DNA from: Flavobacteriaceae bacterium
GTDB taxonomy: Bacteria > Bacteroidota > Bacteroidia > Flavobacteriales > Flavobacteriaceae
DNA length: 64,000 bases
NCBI GenBank assembly: GCA_025800395.1
Contig: JAOXRU010000119.1
Coordinates: forward strand, 62,001 to 126,000
Direction: 5' to 3'
This document shows, piece after piece, positions 36,617-45,311 of the stretch; the stretch's first letter is position 1; the number at the start of each line of letters is the position of its first letter. Made by a program: the position numbers and the translations under genes. A model generated the notes under the pieces. It saw only the letters and a list, made by a program, of their open reading frames with translations. It was not told the DNA's origin and did not search any database.

Positions 36617-36624
36617 TATATTTG
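36617..36624 (+). promoter_or_regulatory. -7 type box downstream of clpB
   Basis: TATATTTG, an exact TAnnTTTG match, about 110 bases after the clpB stop. No good -33 TTG at the normal distance. Transcription from here would produce a short RNA of about 105 bases ending at the terminator at 36726. Confidence 0.35.
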
Positions 36625-36659
36625 AATCAGAAATTTGAAGCAATATTCATATTCAATTA

Positions 36660-36695
36660 TAGTTAGTTTAGTTAGTTAGTTTAGTTAGTTTTAGT
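36660..36695 (+). repeat. Short tandem array of TTAGT/TAGT units
   Basis: The stretch is made of TAGT and TTTAGT units in tandem (about eight copies in 36 bases), ending right at the left arm of a strong hairpin. It is non-coding in every frame of useful length. It may be a low-complexity linker in a small RNA or an expansion-prone repeat. Confidence 0.75.
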
Positions 36696-36735
36696 CCCGA
36701 TTGTTATCTTCTTACGACAATCGGGATTTTTTTTA
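36695..36735 (+). terminator. Strong terminator before the TetR gene
   Basis: TCCCGATTGT (36695-36704) and ACAATCGGGA (36717-36726) pair perfectly around a 12-base loop and are followed by eight T. It ends either the clpB transcript, with a 185-base 3' region, or a separate small RNA starting near 36630. Confidence 0.88.
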
Positions 36736-36777
36736 CCTAGGAATATTGTTATTTTTATATACTGTAAGATAGGCCAA

Positions 36778-37371
36778 ATGACTAAATCAGAAAAAACCAC
36801 CCAATATATCATTGAAATTGCAGCTCCCATATTTAATAAAAAAGGCTATGCCGCTACAAGTCTGAGCGATATTACCAAAGCTACTAGACTCACCAAAGGG
36901 GCTATATATGGCAATTTTCGAAACAAAGAACATCTAGCGATTTCTGTTTGTAATTTCAACGGCAAACAATTGATTAAAAGATTAAAAAAGCAAATCCAAA
37001 CCAGCGATTCTCCTTTGGAACAATTATTTCTCATTACCAGTTTCTTTAGATACTACCTATCTTATACCAAAAACAATGGTGGTTGCCCTATATTACATTT
37101 TGGAATGGATGCCCACGATTCTCATGCCTTTCTAAAACCAATTGTACAACAAACCTTGGAGGATATAAAACAGCTGCTTACCGATCTCATCAACAAAGGT
37201 AAAGCCAAAAAAGAACTATCCTTTTTGATTTCCACTGAACAATATACCGATAAAATTCTAAGTCTCACTTACGGTGGAATTGCTTTGGCACACATCAGCA
37301 ACAACCCTACCTATCTCAATACCGCCATGAATGAGGTAGAAAAGTGTATCATGGATGCTATACAGAATTAG
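36778..37371 (+). CDS. TetR/AcrR family transcriptional regulator
   Basis: A 197-residue repressor-type regulator. The N-terminal HTH is clear: IIEIAAPIFNKKGYAATSLSDITKATRLTKGAIYGNFRNKEHLA, with the YxxFxxK-type helix end (here IYGNFRNKE). The ligand domain includes KNNGGCPILHFGMDAHDSH, a TetR_C-like block of the YcdC/AcrR-like subfamily that carries CPxxxxG. The ligand is unknown. No transporter or oxidoreductase gene is directly beside it, because the neighbours are the clpB non-coding unit and the convergent PorP/SprF gene (stops overlap by 4 bases). Confidence 0.92.
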   Translation: MTKSEKTTQYIIEIAAPIFNKKGYAATSLSDITKATRLTKGAIYGNFRNKEHLAISVCNFNGKQLIKRLKKQIQTSDSPLEQLFLITSFFRYYLSYTKNNGGCPILHFGMDAHDSHAFLKPIVQQTLEDIKQLLTDLINKGKAKKELSFLISTEQYTDKILSLTYGGIALAHISNNPTYLNTAMNEVEKCIMDAIQN

Positions 37372-38831
37372 TTTTTGCGCACCCAGAGTATCCAAGTATC
37401 ATCGAAGTAACGATCTCCAAACCGCGATCTTCTGTTGCGCTCTGCATCCGAAAGCTTATGATACTTTTCTAAATACACATAATAGTACTCATTTTCTTTA
37501 TTAAAAAACCATTTGGGCTGCAGCCCCCTGTTTTTCAAAAGCTTCATGAAGGTTTTGAAATAATATTCTTGCGAAAATACATTGGCAATCAAATAAAAGC
37601 CATATTCTACCCCTGCCACCTTTTCCACTACTTTATATCTCGGATTGGTGTTGCTAATAGGAAATAATTTTTCTATATCCTCTTCTTTGCTATCGCGAGT
37701 AAAAGCCAAAGAATCTAAGGTGAGTATATCTACATATTCCAATTCCCCTTCGCGCATCAACGAATCTCTTTCCTCGGCACTTATAAATTTTACCCGTTCT
37801 TGCTTGTCGCTGCGTGCTATTTCTTCTTTGCTTGCTTTCGACTTGGTAGCGGTATTTTTCTTTTTAAATTTTACAGGTTGTGGCCCCGTTTTAAAGCTTA
37901 TGGGTTTGTCTTTATTATTGGATTTCCCCAAGGCTATTACCGCTTGCATCTCATAAGTATTGCCAAATGCTTTTTGGGTAACATCTAGAGAAGTTTCTAT
38001 CGTAAACCCCAAAAGAATGTTGTCGGTAACTTTAACTCCCAAACCACCGGACATTCCATAATAGCTATTGTATCCTACCTGAACATAACCAAACTTATCT
38101 AATTGGTACATGAAATTGGCACCATATCGAAGATCGATATCTGGTATAGACTTGGTATATAACTGGGCATACAAACTGCTAGGAGAGCCCCAGTTGTTGT
38201 CGGAAATTTGCTGTTTATATCCTATATGTGCTCTATATATTTTGTTTGCCAAGTCGGTATCTGTATGGGAATGGGTAAAACTATAGGAGATCAAGTTTTC
38301 AGACAATACCCCTACTTCAAAATTGCCCCATTGCAATTGCAAACCCGGCATGAGAAGCAGCCCAAAATCATCTTCTATGGCTGCCAATACCAAGTCTTCC
38401 TCTGGACTTACTATTTTATTGCTATCTATTCCCGATTTTAAACCCGCCAAATTGGCTCCAAAACTCAAATACATATTCTGGGATAGTTGTATCCCATATG
38501 CATAATTGACCAACAAGCCAGTATCTACAAACAAGCCATTGTTGGATTGAAAAACCCCAATTCCTGCGCCACTATTACTTCCAAACTTCCCACTATATGT
38601 CAGCAAAAAATTCTTAGGAGCATTAGTCACTCCTGTCCATTGTAATCTTCCCCAAAGGGCAATTTCGGTTTGTGGATTTCCAATAAAAGTATATGTTGGA
38701 TTGCTCACCATTTTATTGAAAGCAATTATATTGTGTTGTCGCCAATAATCCGAACGTTTTACATCCGATTGTTGTGACCAAAGTTTAGCAAAGCCAAATA
38801 GGGCAAAGAAAAAGCAAAGCCGTTTTCGCAT
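37368..38831 (-). CDS. PorP/SprF-type outer-membrane protein with C-terminal extension
   Basis: A 487-residue outer-membrane protein. The signal ends near ...KLWSQ. Residues of about 20-305 match PorP/SprF: NIIAFNKMVSNPTYTF, WGRLQWTGVTNAPKNFLLTYSGKFG, GAGIGVFQSNNG, LSFGANLAGLKSG, RYGANFMYQLDKFGYVQVGYNS and ILLGFTIETSL. PorP/SprF proteins support type IX export or surface attachment of a partner, usually encoded beside them. From about 310 to 487 it adds a Lys/Glu/Ser linker and an end domain (GVEYGFYLIANVFSQEYYFKTFMKLLKNRG, PKWFFNKENEYYYVYLEKY) resembling a SPOR domain, which would bind peptidoglycan. Its gene is 13 bases downstream of the cargo gene. Confidence 0.9.
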   Translation of the reverse strand: MRKRLCFFFALFGFAKLWSQQSDVKRSDYWRQHNIIAFNKMVSNPTYTFIGNPQTEIALWGRLQWTGVTNAPKNFLLTYSGKFGSNSGAGIGVFQSNNGLFVDTGLLVNYAYGIQLSQNMYLSFGANLAGLKSGIDSNKIVSPEEDLVLAAIEDDFGLLLMPGLQLQWGNFEVGVLSENLISYSFTHSHTDTDLANKIYRAHIGYKQQISDNNWGSPSSLYAQLYTKSIPDIDLRYGANFMYQLDKFGYVQVGYNSYYGMSGGLGVKVTDNILLGFTIETSLDVTQKAFGNTYEMQAVIALGKSNNKDKPISFKTGPQPVKFKKKNTATKSKASKEEIARSDKQERVKFISAEERDSLMREGELEYVDILTLDSLAFTRDSKEEDIEKLFPISNTNPRYKVVEKVAGVEYGFYLIANVFSQEYYFKTFMKLLKNRGLQPKWFFNKENEYYYVYLEKYHKLSDAERNRRSRFGDRYFDDTWILWVRKN

Positions 38832-38844
38832 AGTGTATTTTACA

Positions 38845-40980
38845 TTATGATCCTATCACCGTAATAGAGCCTTTTGCCAGAGCAGCACCCTTTTTCCGAA
38901 TGAGATAATAGTATACCCCCTGAGATTTTTGTTGTGCTTGAGGCCAATTATTTTGGTATGAAACGGTTTTAAATACCGCCTTACCATTTCCATTCAAAAT
39001 GGTGATCTCCACCTCGGGATCGTTTACAAATTTAGCAGGTAATATCCATTTATCATTAATATTATCATTATTTGGTGTAATCACATTACTTATGTATTTG
39101 GCATTGTTTTCTTTAACCTCAATTTCTTTTGTGATTTCACATACTCCAAAAAAGGCTTTTAGGGTATAAACGCCGGTTTGGGAAAGTTCAACACGGGCAT
39201 TTTTACTCACTATTTGTCCAGTACTATCGGTCCATATGTAGCTATCTGCACCAAATGCTTCCACCAAAATACCTTGTTGTGTTTGCATATATATTATAGG
39301 TCCATCGCTCAGGGTAAGGACATCTGAACCAAGATCTTGTACCCTTTTTTCCACATACTGGCTACAGCCCATATAGCGAAGTTCCAAACCGTAATCCCCA
39401 TATCCTTCTACCTCCAATTGTGGCTCTAGGGTTTCGGCTATCAGCACTTGGTTCTTATACCAGGCATAAATCACTTCTTCCACTGCGGTCGTTTTCAGTT
39501 GTATCTTTTGGCTCTCGCAAGCTATTTCTTTAGAAACAGTCAATTGGGTTTTATCAAAACCGATGTTCACCTCCAACCTATTGGACACCAATGGAATATT
39601 GCAATACCTACCTTGTACACTGTATACGCCGCTTTGCAAATGACTCTGTAGTTCTAATTCGGTAAGCGCTGTGTGTATGAGTTCGGACCCTAGAAACCAT
39701 TGCGCAGAAAGATCGTCCAAGATAACCGTGTCCAAATCTTGCTTTTGTCCTTGGTTGGTAAATGCCTGTAGGCGCATTATAGATACTTTGGTCTGGGTAG
39801 ATTCACAGTTTATAAAATCAGAGCTGGTGCCTAAAGTCACAAGGAAGCCTTCGGGTTTTCGAACATGAAAGGTTGGAGACTTTACTGCCGGGGCGCAAGA
39901 ACCTACAATAGCTACCATAGCATAATAAGTTCCAACCACATTCACATCCAAAATAAATTGGCTTCCACTGCTAATTTCTATATCATTTTTGAACCAGCTA
40001 ACTTCTACATTGGAAGCACTCGATTGTACTTGTAGAGTAGCGGATTTGTCTTTCCATATCAATTGATCAGTAGCCGTTATAGCCTGCACTTGCAATCCTT
40101 TGTCGGGTGCATATACCGCCACCTCATCCGAAATTGCCTCACAACCGCTTCGCTGCATTTTTAGGCTGTAACTACCAAATGTATCCTCAGAGGCAACAAA
40201 AGTGTGTTGGGAGGTATTAGCATTGGTTATAGGCGTATTATCCAAATACCACTGATAGGTAATTTGACTATCATCTATATTGGCATAAAGCGTTTTGGTC
40301 TCTCCTGGGCAAACTTCCAATTGGGAAGCTCCTTGAATATTCGAAACGAAAGAATCGCCCAAAGTAACTATAATCATATTGGAATATACACTACCCGTAC
40401 AAGCTCCAAAATTGGGTTCGGCATAATAATCTCCTGATTGGGTAACAACCAAATCCTTTGTAGTTTCTTTGTAAAACTTCCCGTCTTTGTACCATCGGTA
40501 GCTCTTGGCTATATCCGTATTGAGACTGATGGTAGTGGTAGTGGCATCGCAAATACTCACATCCTTAAAATCATTTAGTATAAGCTGTTGATTTGATATG
40601 AAATACGCGTCAAAAGCTTTAGACTCTGGAGATATTTGTTCGGGCATAGAAGCGCGAACACGCAGTTTATAGCCCGAACCACTAACCTCTTCTGGCAATG
40701 AAAACAATATATCGAAGCTAAAAGCATAATTCTTGTCTGATACAGAAGCAAGTATCTTAGGGGAATCAAAGTTTCCTTTGTCATCGGATAATTCGAGTTG
40801 GAAAACATTGTTTCCCCTAAAAACTGCATCTTTGAAGGTAACCGAGGTTTTGAATTGATTGTGATTGGGGCTTGCACAAGCAAAATCGAAGGCTAATTCA
40901 GGTTTTTGTAGTTGTTGCGCATTGCTTTGCAACATACCAAAACATAGGTAAATGAGGCTGAGGGTAAGTAGGTCTTTCAT
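38845..40980 (-). CDS. Secreted Ig-like protein with gliding-motility-type C-terminal (CHU_C) domain
   Basis: A 711-residue type IX cargo protein. Signal peptide MKDLLTLSLIYLCFGMLQSNAQ. The body is a series of Ig/PKD-like modules, each with a YRWYKDG, YQWYLDN, VSWFKND or YAWYKNQ strand and a closing SYSL, TYYAMV or DYGLEL strand (roughly 130-210, 220-290, 295-375, 400-470, 480-550). The C-terminus (from about 625) is a CHU_C domain: ISNVITPNNDNINDKW, VEITILNGNGKAVFKTVSYQNNW, GVYYYLIRKKG. This is the type B sorting signal, whose cargo is usually paired with a PorP/SprF protein, as here. A surface adhesin or gliding protein is likely. Confidence 0.92.
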   Translation of the reverse strand: MKDLLTLSLIYLCFGMLQSNAQQLQKPELAFDFACASPNHNQFKTSVTFKDAVFRGNNVFQLELSDDKGNFDSPKILASVSDKNYAFSFDILFSLPEEVSGSGYKLRVRASMPEQISPESKAFDAYFISNQQLILNDFKDVSICDATTTTISLNTDIAKSYRWYKDGKFYKETTKDLVVTQSGDYYAEPNFGACTGSVYSNMIIVTLGDSFVSNIQGASQLEVCPGETKTLYANIDDSQITYQWYLDNTPITNANTSQHTFVASEDTFGSYSLKMQRSGCEAISDEVAVYAPDKGLQVQAITATDQLIWKDKSATLQVQSSASNVEVSWFKNDIEISSGSQFILDVNVVGTYYAMVAIVGSCAPAVKSPTFHVRKPEGFLVTLGTSSDFINCESTQTKVSIMRLQAFTNQGQKQDLDTVILDDLSAQWFLGSELIHTALTELELQSHLQSGVYSVQGRYCNIPLVSNRLEVNIGFDKTQLTVSKEIACESQKIQLKTTAVEEVIYAWYKNQVLIAETLEPQLEVEGYGDYGLELRYMGCSQYVEKRVQDLGSDVLTLSDGPIIYMQTQQGILVEAFGADSYIWTDSTGQIVSKNARVELSQTGVYTLKAFFGVCEITKEIEVKENNAKYISNVITPNNDNINDKWILPAKFVNDPEVEITILNGNGKAVFKTVSYQNNWPQAQQKSQGVYYYLIRKKGAALAKGSITVIGS

Positions 40981-41547
40981 GATTTTTTACTTCGTTGGGA
41001 TAAAATAAAAAATGCCATTCCAAAACAAAATGATAAAATATGATCAGTGTAGTTTTAGCACATAGGCAAAATTTGCTTCGTTTAGGTTAAACTTCAGTTC
41101 TCAAATAGTTCGATTGAGGGTTTAAAATCTTACTATTTTTTGGGGTTTGTTTGCACTAATTTAGAAAAGCTTTTTGGTTTTTCAAAATCGACTAAATGCA
41201 TTTTTATATCGACAAAAGGAAGCCGGCGGTTTGTTTATCTATATTTATCGCCCATTCATCGACAAAACACCCTATTGTACACAAAGTGGTTTTTTCGACG
41301 AAATGCATCATTTTTTTCATCAACACATACAATAAATTCTATTTTCTAAAGTTGGGCATTCAAAATTCAACAGCAAAAATTGCCCAAAAAGCATATCAAA
41401 ATAAGCGCCAAAAAAGCAACTTTCTACAATCAAAATCACAAAGACAGAAATACGGTATGGTATTCAATATTTTTATAAAAATTTCGTTTAAATAGCACAG
41501 CAATATGGAATTGTCACCCACTTATTGCTATTCTAAATGAGAAAGAA
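40981..41547. other. Long non-coding region with repeated TCGAC motifs
   Basis: About 570 bases between the divergent cargo gene and the histidine phosphatase gene. Two short frames (41140-41349, 41196-41495) have no domain character and are rejected as genes. Four copies of TCGAC followed by an A-rich stretch lie at 41188, 41209, 41259 and 41295. The first and last share TCGACKAAATGCAT (K is T or G), and the middle two share TCGACAAAA. This arrangement looks regulatory for the type IX cargo pair. Confidence 0.6.
41188..41317. promoter_or_regulatory. Four TCGAC direct repeats, candidate regulator sites
   Basis: Copies: TCGACTAAATGCATTTTT at 41188, TCGACAAAAGG at 41209, TCGACAAAACAC at 41259 and TCGACGAAATGCATCATTTT at 41295. 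The nearest copy is about 210 bases from the start of the minus-strand cargo gene. LytTR regulators bind imperfect paired repeats of this general type, and one is encoded at 25831. Confidence 0.55.
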
Positions 41548-42150
41548 ATGTATAAAACCATGAGATCTTACTTGAGCTTTTTTTTTATTTATTTCTTGAT
41601 TTTCGGCTTATACAGTTGTGAAGATTTCAACAATTCGGCAGAAGAATCAGAAGAAGATACCGAGCTTGCGGTAGAAGGAACAACTAAGTTTTACCTGATC
41701 CGTCATGCGGAAAAAGATAGGGCCTCCAGCGACTCCAAAAACCCACCTTTAAAACAAGTTGGCATGGCAAGAGCCATCAAATGGGCTTCTGTATTTCAGA
41801 CTGTACAGTTAAACAAAATCTATTCCACGCATTATTTGCGCACTATGGAAACTGCTTCACCTACCGCTGTTTCCAAAGGATTAGAAGTTTTGCCATATGA
41901 TGCCGTCAAACTCGATGTTGCTGCATTTAAAGCCAAAAACTTCAACAACAATGTTTTGGTGGTCGGCCATAGCAACACCATTCCAAAACTGGCCAATGCG
42001 CTTATCGGAAAAGAAGTCTACCAACAGATAGAAGATCATATCAATAGCTATTTATACGTGATCACCATTGCCAATGGGCAAACTTCCCATATGGTGCTCA
42101 ATGTAGACCATTGTATATCCGAATATATCGATTTACCCAACAACCAATAA
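41548..42150 (+). CDS. Histidine phosphatase superfamily lipoprotein
   Basis: A 200-residue lipoprotein; ATG at 41548 is used, though ATG at 41560 is also possible. The signal ends with a lipobox Cys (GLYSC) followed by a short acidic linker (EESEEDTE). The catalytic domain has FYLIRHAEKDRAS (RHxE phosphohistidine motif), IYSTHYLRTMETASP and VVGHSNTIPKLANAL with the second His. The family covers phosphoglycerate mutases, SixA-type phosphatases and acid phosphatases. The small size suggests a SixA-like phosphatase domain. The substrate is unknown. It ends 9 bases before the stop of a convergent gene. Confidence 0.92.
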   Translation: MYKTMRSYLSFFFIYFLIFGLYSCEDFNNSAEESEEDTELAVEGTTKFYLIRHAEKDRASSDSKNPPLKQVGMARAIKWASVFQTVQLNKIYSTHYLRTMETASPTAVSKGLEVLPYDAVKLDVAAFKAKNFNNNVLVVGHSNTIPKLANALIGKEVYQQIEDHINSYLYVITIANGQTSHMVLNVDHCISEYIDLPNNQ

Positions 42151-42159
42151 GGGATTGAC

Positions 42160-42918
42160 TTATTTTGTAGCTTCTTTCAAGTGCGCTACTTCGATATTTT
42201 TTAAAGAGATGTCGGACAAATAGGTGAGTGCTTTTTCTTGATACAAACTATCAATTTCTAAAAAATTATCGGGTCTACCGTCGGTTTTATAGTTTTTATA
42301 ATCTACAAAACGTATTCCATTCACCCAACGCGGATTGTATGCCACTCGAAATCGTGCTCCTCCCCCATTGGTATGAAATTCATAAGCCAGATAATCGATC
42401 TCGAAACGTTCTCGGTGTATAAAATACAAATAGATATCTTCAAAATCTGGCCCTCCCCCTTCTTTAGCAAAACTCACACGAATTTTATAATAGGTTTCGC
42501 CTTCTATTTCAACTTCACCAAGCAGGCTCTTTTGTACCGCTTTGTCGTTGAGCCCAAAGGGCAGTTGGGCAAAATAGTGTACCGAATTGACCGAATTTCC
42601 ATACTTGATGGCCGTACTATCTGCAATTTGAACCAAACTATCTCCTATATAGCGTCGAAAACCTTTGTTGCTCCATACATCTTTTACCCCTCCAAGTACC
42701 GAATCGGCAAAATGCCTCTGGTATTCCCAGTCGTACTGTTGACGCTTGGATACATATCTCTTGTCTCTAAAATCAAAAGAAATCTGTGCATGGGTATAGG
42801 CTGTACCTCCCGCTTTTTCTATAGCTTTGTTTACTATCTGCTGTGCAGTATAAGCAGGTTTGCTGTCACAACTAATAAGGAGAAAAAGTATCCCGAGGTA
42901 AAGATAAGATGGTTTCAT
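42160..42918 (-). CDS. Lipoprotein, probable DUF6503 family
   Basis: A 252-residue lipoprotein. The signal MKPSYLYLGILFLLISC ends in a lipobox Cys17. The mature protein starts PAYTAQQIVNKAIEKAGGTAYTHAQISFDFRDKRYVSKR and contains FADSVLGGVKDVWSN, FAQLPFGLNDKAV, IEGETYYKIRVSFAKEGGGPDFEDIYLYFIHRERFEIDYLAYEF and INGIRFVDYK-like strands near the end. This is the beta-rich outer-membrane lipoprotein-carrier-like style of the Bacteroidota DUF6503 proteins. The family name is from memory of its pattern and the function is unknown. It stands alone, divergent from smpB. Confidence 0.75.
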   Translation of the reverse strand: MKPSYLYLGILFLLISCDSKPAYTAQQIVNKAIEKAGGTAYTHAQISFDFRDKRYVSKRQQYDWEYQRHFADSVLGGVKDVWSNKGFRRYIGDSLVQIADSTAIKYGNSVNSVHYFAQLPFGLNDKAVQKSLLGEVEIEGETYYKIRVSFAKEGGGPDFEDIYLYFIHRERFEIDYLAYEFHTNGGGARFRVAYNPRWVNGIRFVDYKNYKTDGRPDNFLEIDSLYQEKALTYLSDISLKNIEVAHLKEATK

Positions 42919-43017
42919 TTCACTTGTTTTTTTACTTCTGTCGTAAAGAAAGTCTAAAAATTAAAAAAAAACGATAAAAAATGGTAATTAACCCATTTGT
43001 TCTTAATTTTGGTGCTT

Positions 43018-43476
43018 ATGCAGAAAAACATCAACATCAAAAACAAAAAAGCACGATTTGAGTACGAACTGCTCGACACCTTAGTTGCTGGTATTGTTTT
43101 GAGCGGAACAGAAATAAAGTCCATTCGTTTGAGCAAGGCTTCCATAAGCGAAAGTTTTTGTGAGTTCAATGAAGCAGGAGAACTTTTTGTAATCAATATG
43201 CATATCGATGAGTATTTTAATGGTGGCTACAGCAATCATAGACCACGAGCCGAACGCAAATTGCTGCTCAACAAAAGAGAACTTAAAAAATGGCTCAAAG
43301 AAGTTAGAAACACTGGTATCACTATAGTTCCTCTGCGCTTATTTCTCAATGAAAAAGGCTTGGCCAAACTAGAAATAGCACTTGCGCGTGGTAAAAAACT
43401 CTATGACAAACGAGAAACCATTAAAGACCGCGACAACAAGAGAAACTTAGATCGCGTAAAAAAGTCCTTCCGATAA
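43018..43476 (+). CDS. smpB: SsrA-binding protein
   Basis: A 152-residue tmRNA partner. The frame opens at 42997 with TTG, but ATG at 43018 ([18 protein letters not shown]) is the standard start. Motifs: [102 protein letters not shown]. SmpB delivers tmRNA to stalled ribosomes. A TAATTTTG box at 43004-43011 puts a likely transcription start right at or near the ATG, so the message may be almost leaderless. The tmRNA gene itself is not in the window. Confidence 0.97.
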   Translation: MQKNINIKNKKARFEYELLDTLVAGIVLSGTEIKSIRLSKASISESFCEFNEAGELFVINMHIDEYFNGGYSNHRPRAERKLLLNKRELKKWLKEVRNTGITIVPLRLFLNEKGLAKLEIALARGKKLYDKRETIKDRDNKRNLDRVKKSFR

Positions 43477-44559
43477 CTATTGGTAGGCCACCCCAGTATA
43501 GGCCACCCAATGTCTATTTGTAGCTATAGCAGTAGTTCCCATTCCCAAATCTTCAACTTTGATTAATTCATGATCTATACTGCTGCTATAACCCAAAGAA
43601 ACTCCTTTAAGCGCCTTGCTGTGAAAGATAAGATTTAGTTTATTTCCAAAAGCTAATCCAAAAGGTACACTATATCGGCCACACCAAATCCATTTGTACT
43701 CTTTATAATCTTCTGCCTTTACCGTTTCTTGAGTAAACTGTAAAATCTTCTGATTGTCTAAGGTGCCGGTCAAACATTCCTTTATAATTCTTAAATCGTG
43801 TTGTCTGGCTTTCTTCGTCCCTGCAGCATCTGTTCCATATGGGGCCAAATTTGCACTCCATTGCTCATCTCCATAATGCACAGCATCATTAGAAATTATA
43901 ATGGCTACATCTTCCCCTAAAGCCTTTTTCGCATCGTCCATTACACCTGCAACCACTGCCGCTAATTGGGTGCTTATTTTTTCAATATCTGCATATTGCA
44001 TATATGGGACCAGTATGGGAACTATTTTCAAATCCTTATTTTTTTTATGTAAAAAAGGTATTATCGCTTCTAAGGAGTGCTCGAGTTCCATCATATCATC
44101 ATGCACCGTATAAGTTTCCGGAGGTAATTTTCTGTAAATCTTCTGGTTCCAATCCGACACTTTCAGCTCTCCATAAGGACTTTGCCAAGACTGATGCGTA
44201 CCAAAAACAATTTTATCTTGCAAATCATAGTTTCTTGCTTTATGCGCAACACCTATTAATATTATAGTATTGGCCTGTATCCCTTCTAGAGATTTATGAT
44301 ACAATGCCCCAGCATATTTATAATCATCATGCGGACAAATTGCCATTTTCCACTTGGCATTTATTGGACCATCTACAATCCCCAACCGACTGTAAATACT
44401 ATCCATTTGCCAAGCATATTGTGCAAATCCAATAGTATCGTGTACCTTTCTAATTTTTTCGATTACCGCTTTTTTCGCTTCTTGTTTTTGGGCTTCTTTC
44501 TTGCAAGTGATGGTCAAACTCAATAGCATCAAAGAGGCTACATACAATACGTTGCGCAT
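43477..44559 (-). CDS. MEMO-family (AmmeMemoRadiSam system protein B-like) exported protein
   Basis: The frame opens at 44607, but ATG at 44557-44559 (MRNVLYVASLMLLSLTITC) gives a lipoprotein signal, for 360 residues. The body is a MEMO domain of the class III dioxygenase fold: ICPHDDYKYAGALYHKSLEG, IILIGVAHKARN, ELEHSLEAIIPFLHKKNKDLKIVPILVPYM and AIIISNDAVHYGDEQWS. Most MEMO proteins are cytosolic, and this one appears exported and lipid-anchored. It follows pcm by one base (TAATATG), so the two are co-transcribed. Its role is unknown; a link to repair of aged protein is only suggested by the operon. Confidence 0.85.
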   Translation of the reverse strand: MRNVLYVASLMLLSLTITCKKEAQKQEAKKAVIEKIRKVHDTIGFAQYAWQMDSIYSRLGIVDGPINAKWKMAICPHDDYKYAGALYHKSLEGIQANTIILIGVAHKARNYDLQDKIVFGTHQSWQSPYGELKVSDWNQKIYRKLPPETYTVHDDMMELEHSLEAIIPFLHKKNKDLKIVPILVPYMQYADIEKISTQLAAVVAGVMDDAKKALGEDVAIIISNDAVHYGDEQWSANLAPYGTDAAGTKKARQHDLRIIKECLTGTLDNQKILQFTQETVKAEDYKEYKWIWCGRYSVPFGLAFGNKLNLIFHSKALKGVSLGYSSSIDHELIKVEDLGMGTTAIATNRHWVAYTGVAYQ

Positions 44560-44560
44560 A

Positions 44561-45205
44561 TTAATGATTTTTGTTTTCGAGTAATGGGACAAAACGAAAT
44601 GCTCCAAAATTCTCTTTCTTAAACTCTTTATCCGAAACCCTTTCTAGACGCACCATGGTTTGTTGTTTCTCCCCAACTGGGATGACCAATAACCCTCCTA
44701 CCTTTAGCTGTGCCATTAAATCTTTTGGAATAAAAGGCGCACCAGCAGTAACGATAATTTTATCGAAGGGTGCTTCTTCTGGTAAACCTTTATAACCATC
44801 GCCATATATAAAACGTTTTGGTCGATACCCTAGTTTTGGTAAAAACAATTTGGTTTTTTTAAACAATTCGTGTTGTCTTTCTATGGTATATACTTTGCAT
44901 CCCAATTCTATAAGTACCGCAGTTTGATAACCACTACCTGTACCTATTTCCAAAACCTTTTCATCGGCTTGTATTTCCAACAATTCGCTTTGTCTAGCTA
45001 CAGTGTAAGGCTGCGATATGGTTTGATTGGCAGCAATAGGAAAAGCCTTATCCTGATAGGCATGGTCCTCAAAACTACTGTCCATAAACAAATGCCTAGG
45101 TATTTTGGATATGGCCTCTAACACCCTTTTATCTTCTATACCTTTTTGTTGTATCACTTCTACCAAGTGGTTGCGTTTGCCACGATGTTTAAATGTATCC
45201 TTCAA
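44561..45205 (-). CDS. pcm: Protein-L-isoaspartate O-methyltransferase
   Basis: A 214-residue SAM-dependent enzyme that methylates isoaspartyl residues so that they can revert to Asp. Visible blocks are KRNHLVEVIQQKGIEDKRVLEAISKIPRHLF, the active-site loop PIAANQTISQPYTVARQ, the SAM motif VLEIGTGSGYQTAVL, FIYGDGYKGLPEEAPFDKIIVTAGAPFIP and VGGLLVIPVG. The length fits. There is no signal peptide, so it acts in the cytoplasm, unlike its operon partner. It is divergent from the Gfo/Idh/MocA gene, with about 106 bases between the starts. Confidence 0.96.
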   Translation of the reverse strand: MKDTFKHRGKRNHLVEVIQQKGIEDKRVLEAISKIPRHLFMDSSFEDHAYQDKAFPIAANQTISQPYTVARQSELLEIQADEKVLEIGTGSGYQTAVLIELGCKVYTIERQHELFKKTKLFLPKLGYRPKRFIYGDGYKGLPEEAPFDKIIVTAGAPFIPKDLMAQLKVGGLLVIPVGEKQQTMVRLERVSDKEFKKENFGAFRFVPLLENKNH

Positions 45206-45311
45206 GTTAGTTATGATTAGCAGGCATAAAATTATTAAAATTAAACGTTATTTCCTTTTTTCTTTTTAACAAATCAACTTAGAGTAGTATTTTTGTTCAA
45301 AACACTAATCT

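Noticed and set aside
41140-41495. Two short plus-strand frames in the long gap before the histidine phosphatase gene
   Set aside because: Low-complexity translation, no signal, no recognisable domain, and overlap with the repeated TCGAC region; treated as non-coding.
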